The notes below the pieces were generated by a model. The model saw only the letters and a program-made list of their open reading frames with translations, did not search any database and was not told where the DNA came from. 64,000 nucleotides of DNA. Origin: Diplonema papillatum. Lineage: Eukaryota; Euglenozoa; Diplonemea; Diplonemida; Diplonemidae. Below, piece after piece: positions 42,510-53,945 of the stretch. The position numbers and the translations under genes were made by a program. The DNA lies in contig JAPJBO010000090.1 of NCBI GenBank assembly GCA_030068145.1, positions 248,001-312,000 of the forward strand, in the 5' to 3' direction. Position 1 is the stretch's first letter. Every line of letters starts with the position of its first letter.

Positions 42510-42780
42510 GGAAAGCCTGCTACACGGGAGCCAAGCTTCACGTGTTCGGCGGTACTGCAGAGCCACGGGCCTACGGGTCAAGTGGCTACCGATTTCCAAA
42601 ACTAAAGCATCAAGGCTTGGCGCACCTTGGGGCTTGGCGCTTGCGCTGAACACAAGCCGTCGAGACGGTCAGCCACAGGGCAAAGCGGACGGGGTTGTGG
42701 CACTGTGCTGCCTCCGACTCAAGCTTTGCAAGCTGTGGTTGACCGTCACGTTCCTGGACCAGGAACGGCCTTTTTCTTTC
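42510..42780 (+). repeat. Repeat H, full copy
   Basis: GGGAGCCAAGCTTCACGTG, GCCACGGGCCTACGGGTCAAG, TTGGCGCACCTTGGGG, GCGGACGGGGTTGTGGCAC. Other copies at 20140, 46236 (left part) and 46477 (inverted). Confidence 0.85.
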
Positions 42781-42894
42781 TTCTTCTTCTTCTTCTTCTT
42801 CAGGTTCGCCGAGAGAGGGGAAATACACGTGGCTGTTCTTACCCGTGGCCAGGCTGAGCCACGTCTTCATCCAGTGGAGCTGTTGTTCTTCGCT

Positions 42895-43395
42895 TACACC
42901 ACCGTGTGTTGTTTTCTCACTCAGGACTTTGACCTGTTGTGTTTGTGTGATTTGTCGTGTCGGAGTATGATCCGCATGACCTCACGTCCGTTCAACACGT
43001 GGTTTGGTAGTTACAGCACTTGAGATCCCTTCTGTTCTTTGTCTCGCAGCATCGTCGACCATTTCCTTCCAAGGTGGCGCTGTAAAAAAAAATAGCACAA
43101 CCGTACAGAGATCGACAAAAACGCCAACACCCCCAAGGGGGGGGCTGGTAGCCTACAGCACTTTTTTCCACTCCCCCCCCCCTCCAGTTGACCAGGATGA
43201 TTACCAATTTCTAGCGTTCATTGTGGTTTAGAGGTTCGGTGTTGTCTCTGGTTGACCATTGAGGCTGGGAGGCGGGTAATATGTGAGATGTAGGCATGAA
43301 TACACACTTTAACTACGGCTAGCCAAGTTTGCAACTGTTGCGACCGACACCAAGAAGTAGTTCGCTTTGAATTTGGTCTTGGGCCCCCCCCACGC
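42895..43395. repeat. Repeat S1b then diverged repeat A
   Basis: 42895-43090 is S1b; 43215-43395 is A (GAGGTTCGGTGTTGTCTC, CTACGGCTAGCCAAG, GCGACCGACACCAAG). Confidence 0.75.
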
Positions 43396-43959
43396 GCATT
43401 CTTCAGAAATCGCCCAGTTCACACGTGGGCAACACGAGTGCTTGCAGTGCGCCGCGGTGCGACGTGCTGTCGGTAATTTCTGAAAAGAACTTTGGAAAAG
43501 TTGGTGGTCTTTTTTCGGAGATTGCAGAACAAGTTGCTTGGTCATTCTGGTGCATTCAGCAAAAACTGTTCGTGCGAGAGTCGCAGCTGGCGGTCGCACT
43601 CGAGAAAGCATTCATCTTCGTTTCGCACGTGATTCTCGCTTTGTTTCGTTGGTTGCATGAAGGGACAGTGCACCGGTCCACCACTCCCCTGCTGATAAAC
43701 TGCTGTTAGACAGCAGCAGGCAATTCGATGCAGCACCAGGGGATAGGGAACGGACCGGCACAGGGACAAGCTTGAAGGCGACCGTAGACCGCGCAACAGC
43801 GTGACTTTCGTCGAAGGACTCACACGGAGGTCCAGCCTGAAGAAGCTCGAGTTAACCCTATTCCGACGGGCCGGACATATCATGTCCAGTTTAATCGGTC
43901 TTTTCTTCCTCTGGTGCTTAGGACGTGCGCCGCTTTGATTGTGCGGATTTGATCTGTAC
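43396..43959. other. No gene; D-family fragment
   Basis: 43822-43860 has GGAGGTCCAGCCTGAAGAAG then CTCGAGTTAA. The rest is unassigned. Confidence 0.4.
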
Positions 43960-44530
43960 GCGTTCAGGTTAAACCGCTGCCAACGTTCCTTTTAGATGTA
44001 ACAAGTATGCTCTCGAAGAAGGTGGTTACTGGTTGTCGCAAAGAACTCCAAAAGAAATATGGAATCAGGGCTTTCGCAGCTCTTTTGTCTTGGCGCTAAA
44101 TACCTACTGAAAATCAGTACATAGGGCAGGGGACTTTGGAAACCCGGTTTCCCGGTTTCAGAAACCGGGTTTTTCTGGTTTCGGGTTTTTTGTGCGATTT
44201 AACCTACATGTGTTCTGGTTAAACCGCTGCCAACGTTCTTTTTAGCTGTAACAAATACTGTCTCCAGGGAAGCAGAAATTGGTTGTCGCAAAAATAAAAA
44301 GAGAGGCAAAAGTAAAAAGAGAGAGAGAGAGAGAGAGAGAGACGAGTTAGAGTGCAGGGACCATCTCTCCGAGGAGTATCCGGTCGCCCCACTACTATCC
44401 CGTACTACTACGGCGGGCGCAAGTCGTTGCGCCGTGGGCGCGGAGCGAGCCGTGGCCAGTCAAAGATGATTGTTGCACCGATGGTGGCGCAGCCGGGGGC
44501 GTTCTGACTGGCGGACGAGACGACAATAAA
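43960..44530. repeat. Repeat P twice, GA microsatellite, repeat L
   Basis: P copies at 43960-44045 and 44190-44288. A CCCGGTTTC inverted block lies at 44138-44170. GA run at 44320-44342. L at 44345-44530 (AGTGCAGGGACCATCTCTCC, GGCGGGCGCAAGTCGTTGCG, CGCAGCCGGGGGCGTTCTGAC), near-identical to 49800-49985. Confidence 0.8.
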
Positions 44531-45284
44531 CATAATTTATAAATTATGATTTCAAGTGGCCCCCTGTACTGTACAGTACGTTACGTGGCGCGTCACGGTG
44601 TGTCACTGCAATTCGAATCTTTCACTTACCATCTCCGTAGTTTGATAGACGTGCACACCACCACCGCAAGCTTATATCTCACCACCCCCCTCCGCCCCCT
44701 TGTTTGCGTGCGCGGGGCGACGGTTCCAGGCACTCAGACACACCGCAGAGCCCCAAAACCGGGGTTTTGGCTGAAACCGGCTTTTTTGCTCGGTCAGACA
44801 AAGAGCTAAAGTCCCCTGACGTAGGGTCAGGCAAAAAACAAATAGAGCATAGGGGGCTCACCTGCCAGTGCTGCATGTCTTTGCCTCTGCCTCTTCTCCG
44901 GCCTCCCTCCAGTCGCGGTGGTCAGCAACAGCAAGATCTGCCGACCGGAAGGTACTGCGGTTGATTCCCCAGATGAATCTGCAGAGAAGATTGCTGATAA
45001 CGTACTGATTTCAGCACGTGTACACGTTATGATTCAGCATGTGTACAACAAGAAACTAAGAAATTTAACGTGCTGAAATCAGTACGTTCAGCATGCTGAA
45101 CGTAAAGCCTGTATGGAATAGAGCGATTTGCGGCGTATCTTTCCATTGCCACACTCGACTCTCGGAGGCCAAGAATTCGTCACGTATTACGGTTAGAAAA
45201 TCGACCCACGGTATCAGTGGGTATGCCCATGTCGACCCTGTTACAGAAACCCCAGAATTAATCTGTGGGTGCCCCGTCGTAGGG
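44531..45284. other. No gene; inverted repeat at 45000
   Basis: 45000-45087 has arms AACGTACTGATTTCAGCACG and CGTGCTGAAATCAGTACGTT around a 45-base spacer. Otherwise unassigned. Confidence 0.55.
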
Positions 45285-45386
45285 TGTCACACCTGCTTTT
45301 CGGCTGTGGATTTTACACGCGTTTCGAGTGTGACTCGGGCACACCTCTTTCACTACAGCTTCTGAGGCTGGACCTCACCGTGTACG
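45285..45386. mobile_element. D-family element, inverted
   Basis: GGTGTCACACCTGCTTTTCGG, CACAGCCGAAAAG (inverse strand), CTTCTGAGGCTGGACCTCACC; the inverse of 10998-11138. Confidence 0.7.
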
Positions 45387-45572
45387 CTTTTCCCCCCCAT
45401 ATATTTGTACGTACCCGTACATCGAGAATTTAGCGGTGTTTGAGGTTTAACCCCCTTACGGGCGGAGGGGATTGCAAGAGGATGTGTGCTCAATTTTTGA
45501 CGTGTCTTTGCTCTGGATGCCCCGTCTCCGAACTCCAGCTCGGAGACTCACTTTACCGACATGAATACATTG

Positions 45573-45980
45573 GTGTGATCCGGTAGCCTTACTTGGGTGT
45601 ACAAGGGGTGGATTCGGGAAGTACTTGGGAAGTTCACGGGAAGTAAATGCAAGAAATCGCCAGAAATCGCCCGTTTACCCTATTTTGGGGGGAAGTTCAC
45701 GGGAACTACTAAATGCAAGAAATCGCGAAGAAATCGCCAGTTTACCCTATTTTGGGGGGAAGTTCACGGGAAGTACTAAATGCAAGAAATCGCGAAGAAA
45801 TCGCCCGTTTACCCTATTTGGGGGGAAGTTCACGGGAAGTAATAAATGCAAGAAATCGCCAGTTTACCCTATTTGGGGGGAAGTTCACGGGAAGTACTAA
45901 ATGCAAGGAATCGCCAGAAATCGCCATCTTACCCTATTTGGGGTGCACACATGGGGCGTACTTGGGAAGTACTTGTCCGT
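45573..45980. repeat. Tandem array, about 60-bp units
   Basis: Five units of GGAAGTTCACGGGAAGTACT, AAATGCAAGAAATCGC and TTTACCCTATTTGGGG. A single unit with the same leader (GTGTGATCCGGT) recurs at 53103-53225. Confidence 0.85.
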
Positions 45981-47007
45981 AAAGGTGAAATGTCCAGTGT
46001 TTTTTAGAGGGAGTCCGGAGAAAGGGGTGGAGAGACACATTCGCACAGTTGAAGGTATTGGCACGGTGAAAATCAAACGGGGTGTTTGAACACCACTTGC
46101 GAGTCTAGAGGAGAAATGTGTTGCTCAGGCCGGTGTTTGTGCGACGGCGCTGATGCTAAGTTCGGGTCCGTACCCCCCTCCCCGTCGAGCCCTATACCAA
46201 GTTCAGGGTACAGGGAAAGTTGTGTTTGTGCGCATAAGGGAAAGCCTGTACACGGGAGCCAAGCTTCACGTGTTCGGCGGTACTGCAGAGCCACGGGCCT
46301 ACGGGTCAAGTGGCGATATTCCAAACTAAAGCATCATCAAGGAATTCTGCTTACTGGTCTGTCTGCGCCTTTTGTGTTCGCTGACGTTCTTTTTTCTTCC
46401 CGTCCAACGACACCCCCCCAACCACCTGGTTCTTGGGTGGCTTGACGACTGCGCAGCAGCATTCCCGCAGTGAGACTGTAAGCGTGGCGCACCTTGGGGA
46501 TTGGCCACAGCTTGCAAAGCTTGAGTCGGAGGCAGCGCAGTGCCACAACCCCGTCCGCTCTGCCCTGCGGCTCACCGTCTCGACGAGCTTGTGTTCAGCG
46601 CGAGCGCCAAGCACCAAGGTGCGCCAAGCCTTGATACTTTAGTTTGGGAAATCGGTAGCCACTTGACCCGTAGGCCCGTGGCTCTGCAGTACCGCCGAAC
46701 ATGTGAAGCTTGGCTCCCGTGTAGCAGGCTTTCCCTGGTACCTACTTGGCTTGGGTGTTGAACAAATGAGTTGGTCGATTATTTCAGCGCCTTCACCTTG
46801 CGCATTCGTCGCGCAGCCTGCGTGATGACGCGCGTCCGGGGTCTTCCGGATCTGGTCATGCCTTTCCGCGTCTTCCGCGGCGGCCGCACGGTCCTCTGCC
46901 TGGTGGCCTCCACCGCCCGCTCGACCTTCGCGAACCCAAGCTACCCCCCCCTCTACAAGGTAGAGTCTGACTCGAGAAGCTTCGAGTTAAAAAGCTGGAT
47001 GTTAAAA
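45981..47007. repeat. Repeat H inverted pair; no gene
   Basis: H left part at 46236-46345 (plus) faces an H copy at 46477-46745 (minus), making a broken inverted repeat of about 500 bp. 46746-47007 is unassigned. Confidence 0.65.
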
Positions 47008-47190
47008 AACACTCGAGGGACTGCTTTGTGCTCATTTCGAAGGAGGCTAGAGGGGGAGAAAACAATACAACTACAAAGTGGGTCTTTTTTTTGTTGAACG
47101 TTGAACAGCACATTTACCTCCTTTGATCTTTTGCAGCTGGCAGCCTCCTCAAGTATTTCCTACAAAGCAGGTGCTTATACAAAAACTAGT
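47008..47190 (+). repeat. Repeat S1 copy
   Basis: CACTCGAGGGACTGC to CAAAGCAGGTGCTTATACA, with the central block (CCCAGATTTACC) deleted. Confidence 0.8.
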
Positions 47191-47644
47191 ATGGCGCTTC
47201 CGTTTGTTTGTGCGCACTAGCGGCTTTTCACCTGATTTGGTGAGTTGCTTTTAGTACGCTGTCAACTACTAATTTTTAGTACCAACAATGCATTGTTAAC
47301 ACAAAAAACAGTACAGAAATGTCGTGGATACGGGTGGCCCAGAAAAGCGGGATAGCTCGCTGGAGAGCTAAATTTGAGAATTTCAAACTTACCATCTAAC
47401 CCTCTGGACTCGTAAAAAATAGCCGTCTGCTGGAAACGAAGCCGACCTCTGTGGCGGCTACTTAGCCATGAAGCGTGGAAGGGTTTCGTCGCGGAAACGC
47501 TGCTACGGACCCCCCTCCCAGTAGCTGCAGCTTTGCGACCTAGCTCCTCTTGGGAGCGTAGTAGCTCCCGGTGTTGCGCTACGTGAGAAGCTCTCTACTG
47601 TGAGATCGGCCACCGCCGGGTGGAGGAACCTGTTTTCCCCAAGA
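47191..47644. other. No gene seen
   Basis: 47262-47298 repeats a block also at 2996 and 3958 (CTAATTTTTAGTACCAACAA). The rest is unassigned. Confidence 0.4.
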
Positions 47645-48182
47645 GCGTTGAAGAATGGCTAAAGATAAAGTGGTGTCACCTGAGGGGGTAATCTCAGGGC
47701 CGCCCACGTGATAAGCCGTTAAGCATTGAGTTCTTTTAAGTACATGAACCACATGGATTAGCATGCACCCGTTAAGCAGTGTGAACTTGAAATGCAGGTA
47801 CCACAGGGGTAAGCTTGCATTTGTCATAGGCTAGGGTTATTTGAATACGTCGTCCGAGGACGATCTCAAAGCGGGCGAGGACGGTGATAATAGGCTGGTG
47901 ATATCCAGCTCCATTCTTCGTTTGTTGCGCTTTCGCGCCGGCTGTCCTGCCGAAGCAGTCGCTCGAGGGGGCGATCCTGACATGGATGAGGATGAAGTCG
48001 AGGTGGCAGGGCGTGATATCCAGCTCCATTCTCAAAATGTTGCGCTTTCGCGCCGCGTGCTTTTTTCCGGGTTTTCCCGCCGGGTCAGTTAAGCATTGAG
48101 TTCTTTTAAGTACATGAACCACATGGATTAACATGCACTGTTAAGCAGCGGCTGCCGGCTTATCTCGTGACACCTTTTATAT
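47645..48182. repeat. Repeat G twice around a CCAGCTCCATTCT repeat
   Basis: G copies at 47645-47780 and 48095-48182. Between them two units of GTGATATCCAGCTCCATTCT with TGTTGCGCTTTCGCGCCG, also found at 54940-55260. Confidence 0.75.
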
Positions 48183-48699
48183 GTACGTTATAGAAAGAGT
48201 AGCGTTGGCACTCTTACAGGTTCGTTCCCTCGTAGCTCGCCGGGAACGGGCACTCCAGTGAAGCTGGGTATGCCCCCTCCTCGACTGCAGTGGTTGAGGG
48301 AAGGTGCAAACATGGGGACTGCTACAGTAGTCTTGCACGAGACTTGGGCACATGCCTCGTGTGGGGAGGTGGGTCTGTGACCCGCTTTGAGAGGAACCCT
48401 GGACATCACAGACATTCACGAAAGAAAATACTCCGCCTATCACCCTAAAGATCAAGGTTCTTTTAGGGCAGACTATGCAATGGTAAACAAACTCAGATCG
48501 CGTTACTTGAAAACTTTCGAGAACGATGGCTCAAGGTGGATCCTCTTGCAACTGGTCGCATACGAGTGGTATTGGTTTTCTTTGCATAACAACAATAGAA
48601 CTACCCAGTGTATAACCATGCAACCGATGTCACTTTCATGTCCAGGATAACAGCTGTGCGATCAATACCACAGAATTCGTTTATAACCATCATGAGGGT
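48183..48699. other. No gene seen
   Basis: Unassigned sequence. Confidence 0.35.
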
Positions 48700-49197
48700 T
48701 TGGTGGTGATGATCAGTCAAAAGAGTGACTATTTCTCCCCTCGGGCGCTGTATATCTTCGCCCAGTGCCGCCGACGATGTATGCATGGAGGAATCCCGCA
48801 TTCGACTAACAATAGTTCGAGGTTCAGAATGCGGTGATTGGGCCTCTCTCGACGACAACCGGATCATCAGTCAAAAGAGTGACTACTTCTCCTCTCACGC
48901 GCTGTACTATCTTCTCCCAGTGCCGCCGACGATGTACGCATGGAGGAATCACGGATTCGACTAACGATAGTTCGAGGTTCAGAATGCGGTGATTGGGCCT
49001 CTCTCGACGACAAACCGGATCATCAGTCAAAAGAGTGACTACTTCTCCTCGCGCGCTTGCCCAGTTGGGCATCACGGATTCAACTAACGATTGCTCGAGA
49101 TTCAGAATGCGGTGATTGGGCCTCTCTCGACGACAAACCGGATCGTCAAAAGAGTGACTACTTCTCCTCTCGCGCGCTGTACTATCTTCTCCCAGTG
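48700..49197. repeat. Tandem array, about 155-bp unit, 3.5 copies
   Basis: GTCAAAAGAGTGACTACTTC at about 48716, 48870, 49027 and 49146; units also hold TTCAGAATGCGGTGATTGGG. Confidence 0.9.
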
Positions 49198-49420
49198 CTC
49201 GAGGGACTGCCTTGTGCTCATTTCGAAGGAGGCTAGAGGGGAGAAAACTATACAACTACAAAGTGGGTCTTTTTAGTTGAACGCTTGAACGCTTACGCCC
49301 GCCACTAAACCCAGATTTACCTGTATTGCGTGTGGGCTACAGCACATTTACCTCCTTTGATCTTTCGCAGCTGGCAGTCTCCTCAAGCATTTCCTACAAA
49401 GCAGATGCATATTCAAAAGA
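49198..49420 (+). repeat. Repeat S1, full copy
   Basis: CTCGAGGGACTGCC to CATTTCCTACAAAGCAGATGC and an A-rich tail. Confidence 0.85.
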
Positions 49421-50160
49421 AAAAAAAAGGGGACGTTGCTTGTTTTTCGGGGTTGATCGCGGATCGTTTTCTGTGTTTCCGACCGACGATATGTCAGCAA
49501 GTGTCTTACTGGCCCGCCAAAAGGCGGTTTTGATTCCGCTGGGGGGCGGGCTTTCTTATCTAACGGCGAAAGTTGCTTGCGTTGGTTCCGATCCATCCCT
49601 TTTGCGTGATCCTCAGCGCGCCGGGACGGACTTCGAGTTAAGTTCGCTTCGAGATTCCGGGATTTTAGGGTCTATCAGGGCGACCGTTGTTAAATGGGTT
49701 CTCTTACAGCAAGTAAGGTTCTCTTACAGCAAGTAAGGGCAATTGGTGGGTATAGGTTGTTGGGGGGAAATCTTAGTTTAAGAGAGAGAGAGAGAGACGA
49801 GTTTAGAGTGCAGGGACCATCTCTCCGAGGAGGATCCGGTCGCCCCACTACTATCCCGTACTACTACGGCGGGCGCAAGTCGTTGCGCCGTGGGCGCGGA
49901 GCGAGCCGTGGCCCTGTCAAAGATGATTGTTGCACCGATGGTGGCGCAGCCGGGGGCGTTCTGACTGACGGACGAGACCGCCTGGCAGGCGTGTGTTGAC
50001 ACGTATGGCGGCGGCTAGCATCTTGACGGAGAATCTCTTAGTTTAATGTTTAGGCAGAGTACTGCCTCCCATGCATGTTTGATGTTAGCATCAAGTCTTC
50101 TTCGAGGAAGGTGTTTAGGAAAGGGATGCAAATATAGAAAGAGGTAAAAAGGGGTAAAAA
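49421..50160. repeat. Repeats A (fragment), L and K
   Basis: 49640-49740 is an A fragment with its TTCTCTTACAGCAAG block doubled. 49780-49985 is L. 50035-50160 is K (TTTAATGTTTAGGCAGAG, GCATCAAGTCTTCTTCGAGG), also at 51025 and 55385. 49421-49640 is unassigned. Confidence 0.75.
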
Positions 50161-51344
50161 GGGGAGTACGGCTCCCCAAGTGGGGTATGAAACCTTAAGG
50201 GACTAGCCCCCTGTGTTTTTTTTCACCGCCGGTGTTGTGTGCACCTCGTTCTTCGTCTCGTACCACCGACACCCCCTCTGGGTGCTTCCAGAAGACGCGC
50301 AATCGGAATTTAAAACATAGTGATTCCCCTCAAAAAGCACGCACCCACGCTGCGTTGACTGTGGCTGGTCTTTGTAAGGGCTGCAATGATGGTACTTTGA
50401 TCAAACACTTACAAAGCTGAAACTACTACTACCAGGGGCAGCAGGACACCTTGTCCAGGTGGGTAGCGTCACCTCCCCGATGCGAGCTGATTGCCGGATG
50501 GATGCGGGCAACTGCACCTTCGTACCACCGACACCCTCTGGGTGCTTCCAGGTGACGCAATTGGGGGTTTGAACCATGATGATTAATATCTGAGGCCCGC
50601 ACCCACGCGGTGGTGACTGTGGCTGGTCTTTGAAAGGGTTGCCTTGATGCTACTTCGATCAAACTCGCACTAACCGGTGAAGATACGCTGCCATCCGGCT
50701 CATTTTCATGATGACAAATGCGTTTGATACAATAACAAAACGAGGGGAAGGGGGGTGTTGCAAGAACGTGCTTGGAAAGGATACGTGCGCAACACCGCAC
50801 TGGTCCCTTCTGCGCCGTGTTTCGGTCCTTTAAGCCACGGACACATAAGGCGGACCATCATCAGCGCGGAACCTGAGCGTCTGCAAACAGGACAGCGGTG
50901 TGAGTCTGGTTTGTAAAGCGCCCGTGTTCGTAGCTCGCCACAGCCAGGACCACCCGTGCTACTAGAGCACAGGCGAATCCGTGCTACGACCGCGTCTGAG
51001 CAAACATCTGTTAAAAAAGGTGGGGGGAAATCTTGGTTTAATGTTTAGGCAGAGCACTGCGCTCTCACGCATGTTTGATGCTAAGCATCAAGTCTTCTTC
51101 GAAGAAAGTGTAAAGGGGGGTGGGTAGCAGAGGGGTGAAAGAGAGAAGTCGGCGTGCTCTGGACACGGGGCCACCTTCCCTCTACCTCCCCTCCCCGCCC
51201 TCCCACCGGTTTGGCTTTGGCACTTTTTATGGCATTTCGACCACTTTTCGATGGTGTTCTGGCGGAGTCCCGTGAGAACCCCGTTTTTCTACCTCTCTCG
51301 GGTCGAAGTAGAGGCGCATGGAACGCATGCACACCCCATCTCCA
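50161..51344. repeat. Repeats M (twice), C and K
   Basis: M at 50235-50405 and 50510-50665 (GTACCACCGACACC, CTCTGGGTGCTTCCAG, TGACTGTGGCTGGTCTTTG), with a third copy inverted at 57730-57830. C at 50757-51010. K at 51025-51115. No gene. Confidence 0.75.
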
Positions 51345-51480
51345 CCTTGTTGAACGCTTACGCCCGCCACTAAACCCAGATTCACCTGTGTTTCGTGTGG
51401 GCTACAGCACATTTACCTCCTTTGATCTTTTGCAGCTGGCAGCCTCCTCAAGTATTTCCTACACAGCAGGTGCTTAATAG
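51345..51480 (+). repeat. Repeat S1, right part
   Basis: TTGAACGCTTACGCCCGCCAC through CACATTTACCTCCTTTG to CTACACAGCAGGTGC. Confidence 0.8.
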
Positions 51481-52251
51481 CTTAGGCTTATACAAAAAGA
51501 AAAAAAGAATAGGCGTGTATTTGTACGGTCCGGGAGGATTAGCCTGCTAGTGATTGGTAGTGAGTATGATCGTTAGGCTAATCTTCTCCCAAACACGCTG
51601 CCAGCGTTCTCTGTTTACAAAGCATTGTTACTACGAAAACCCCCGAAGATTTGGAAAAGTGTCTGCGGGAAAGCAGGTAGGAGGTCGGGTACTTTTTAGA
51701 GTTAAAGTTCCTTGAAATTCCGGGGGTTTAGGGTCTCCGTGTGACCGTTCATGAATGGGTTCTCTTAGAGCAAGTTTTTGTAATAGGCAGAACACTGCCT
51801 CTCTCCCATACAAGCTTGATGCTAGCAGTGCGAACCCTGAGTATGGACAGCGGTGTGACAGGCGGCTGTAGTTCGTCACAGCCAGGATCACCCACCAATC
51901 CCGTCCCGTTAACGAGATTACTCACTCGTTTCCCATCCCCCCTGCCCCTCCCAACCTCTGAAAGTGCAACAAGTGCTTGAATCATTCGCTTTGGAAGCTT
52001 TTGCCGCTCCCCTTTTTTTTTAGAGTTAAAGTTTTTTTGGAGGAAAGATAGGTTGCTTTGTTGAGTTGCTTGCTGTTGGTTCTTTGTTGGTTGCGAGTTT
52101 CTTCTGGTCCAGGGGCCCTGGGGTTCTCCATCCAGTTCACGGAACAGTTTCAAACGTTGCTTGACAGACTACAACAACTACAAAGCCAGACAGATAGACA
52201 AGCTCGAAGCCCAGGCTGGAAATTGGACCACTTTAAAGGGGAGCAGCTTGC
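51481..52251. other. No gene; repeat A and C fragments
   Basis: 51693-51775 is an A fragment with one base lost (AAGTTCCTTGAAATTCC). 51855-51900 is a C fragment. The rest is unassigned. Confidence 0.5.
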
Positions 52252-52505
52252 GCCACATTCCGGATATCCGTAGAACGCCGGTTCGGGCTTGGGCGCTGCC
52301 CTGTTCACTCGCCGCATCGCTGTTGCTTTCTTTTCCTGCGCTGAGTGATATGCTTAAGTTTAGCGCGTAGATCTTCAACAGCTGGGGTCGGCGAGAGTTT
52401 CATTCGAACGACCTCCAGCCAAGTGTGAACCTCACGAGACTAGACTATTTTTGGAAATCGTCAGTCGCTCACATTGAAGATCCATTGACCGAACACCGTC
52501 ACAGT
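52252..52505 (-). pseudogene. LSU rRNA 5' end with possible ITS2
   Basis: 52372-52252 (minus strand) is the first about 120 bases of the LSU, like the 39-kb copy, but missing CTCCTAGTAA. Immediately upstream on that strand, 52380-52505 should be ITS2 if the fragment came from an rDNA unit; about 80 bases of it recur at 7285-7350. No 5.8S is found. Confidence 0.75.
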
Positions 52506-53102
52506 TTTTGGGTGGGAGATCGTTGTTCTATTGGTGCTTGAGTAAGAACGCTGTTTCCCCAATGACTTGTGCACCACCGTGTACCATTTCTTCACTGCAG
52601 GGCCCCATTGTGTGAGGGATCAAAAAGTGCCGGACGGCGCCCGCAATGACCACCGTTGCACATACGACTTTGCAACCTCGTGGCAGGCAGGGGGCGCGGC
52701 GGACGAAAAAGGCCCGCTGGTCTGCTGCGCGCTGCTGAACGGTATGTGGTATGCTATCCATAGCACCACACCACCACACAGCACTACGTAGTATCCTCTA
52801 CGGGCTGTAGGATGGTATGTGGTGTGCTATCCATAGCACCACACGACCACACAGCACTACGTAGTATCCTCTACGGGCTGGGGGGAATAGAGGAAAACGG
52901 AGCGCAAGCCTCCATAAGTTCGAAGCGAGACCGTGGTGGGAGGAACTGGTGCTGTTTGAGCTTGCCTTTGAAAGTGGGTACGCCTCGTTCCGGCTGTATG
53001 ACGACGTGGAAAGAGACAGAGAAAGGGTAAGAAGGTTGAAGTGTGGGTAGGTTGGTTGGTCTGCCAAAGTCTAACTGACACGTTCCCAGTGCAAGCTATT
53101 AT
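52506..53102. other. No gene; tandem block at 52735-52885
   Basis: Two units of GGTATGTGGT.TGCTATCCAT, CAGCACTACGTAGTATCC, TCTACGGGCTG; related inverted to 5080-5160. Confidence 0.6.
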
Positions 53103-53945
53103 GGTGTGATCCGGTGGCAAACAAGGGGCGTACTCGGGAAGTACTTGGGAAGTTCACGGGAAGTACCAAATGCAAAAAATCGCCAGAAATCACCATTTTA
53201 CCTGTGGCGTGGGATGTTGACCGGGAAGTTCCGAGTAAGTTCGTGGGCAGTTAAGTTTTCTACTGTGGATCACACCGTAATATGCGAATTAACTACTGCG
53301 TGGAAAGAGTAGTGTTTCCCTCGTAGCTCGCCGGGAAAGGGCACTCCAGTGGAACTGGGTATGAAAGACATCAAAGCAAGTCAAAGGGCTGTGGACGTAA
53401 ACCGTCAAGTGGGCTAGGCCAGGTTCCAGGCGGCTCCTTGCAGTACCCCACAGAGGGATTTCGTGTACAGAGGAGGCGCGGTGACTTCACCTGGTTGTTT
53501 CTCCAACCGTGGTGAGACCTTTTCTTCCATCTGCAAGTTACCATGTATTCGGTTGATTCATGAATTGACTATTGAACGGTTCCTTTTTTAGAGTGAAAGT
53601 TCGCTTGAAATTCCGGGGTTTTAAGGTCTCCGGGTGACCTTCGTCGTTATGGGAAGATATCCGTTGTGCTCTGAGTGTCGTAAGAGTGGTGGTTACACGA
53701 GGTAGAAGGATCGGTGGGTCCCGTTGGTCGTCATTGGTGGTTTCGGCCATTGTCCACTTTTTGCGTGCTACGTGAGCAACGATCCCGCAGCGTGTGTGTC
53801 CAATAGTTTGGCTGGGGACAGCCACATCACCGACTTGTGGCTTCTCAGTGTGCTGTGTGCCGTATATACGGGATGCACGTCGGCTTCCTACTCATGGCGA
53901 TGACCAAGGCAGGCTCTCACACCTCGAACACGAGACGAACAACAA
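53103..53945. other. 3' flank of the membrane-protein gene; repeats
   Basis: 53103-53225 is one unit of the 45.6-kb array. 53588-53780 matches 6960-7172 inverted and begins with a family A end. No gene. Confidence 0.6.
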
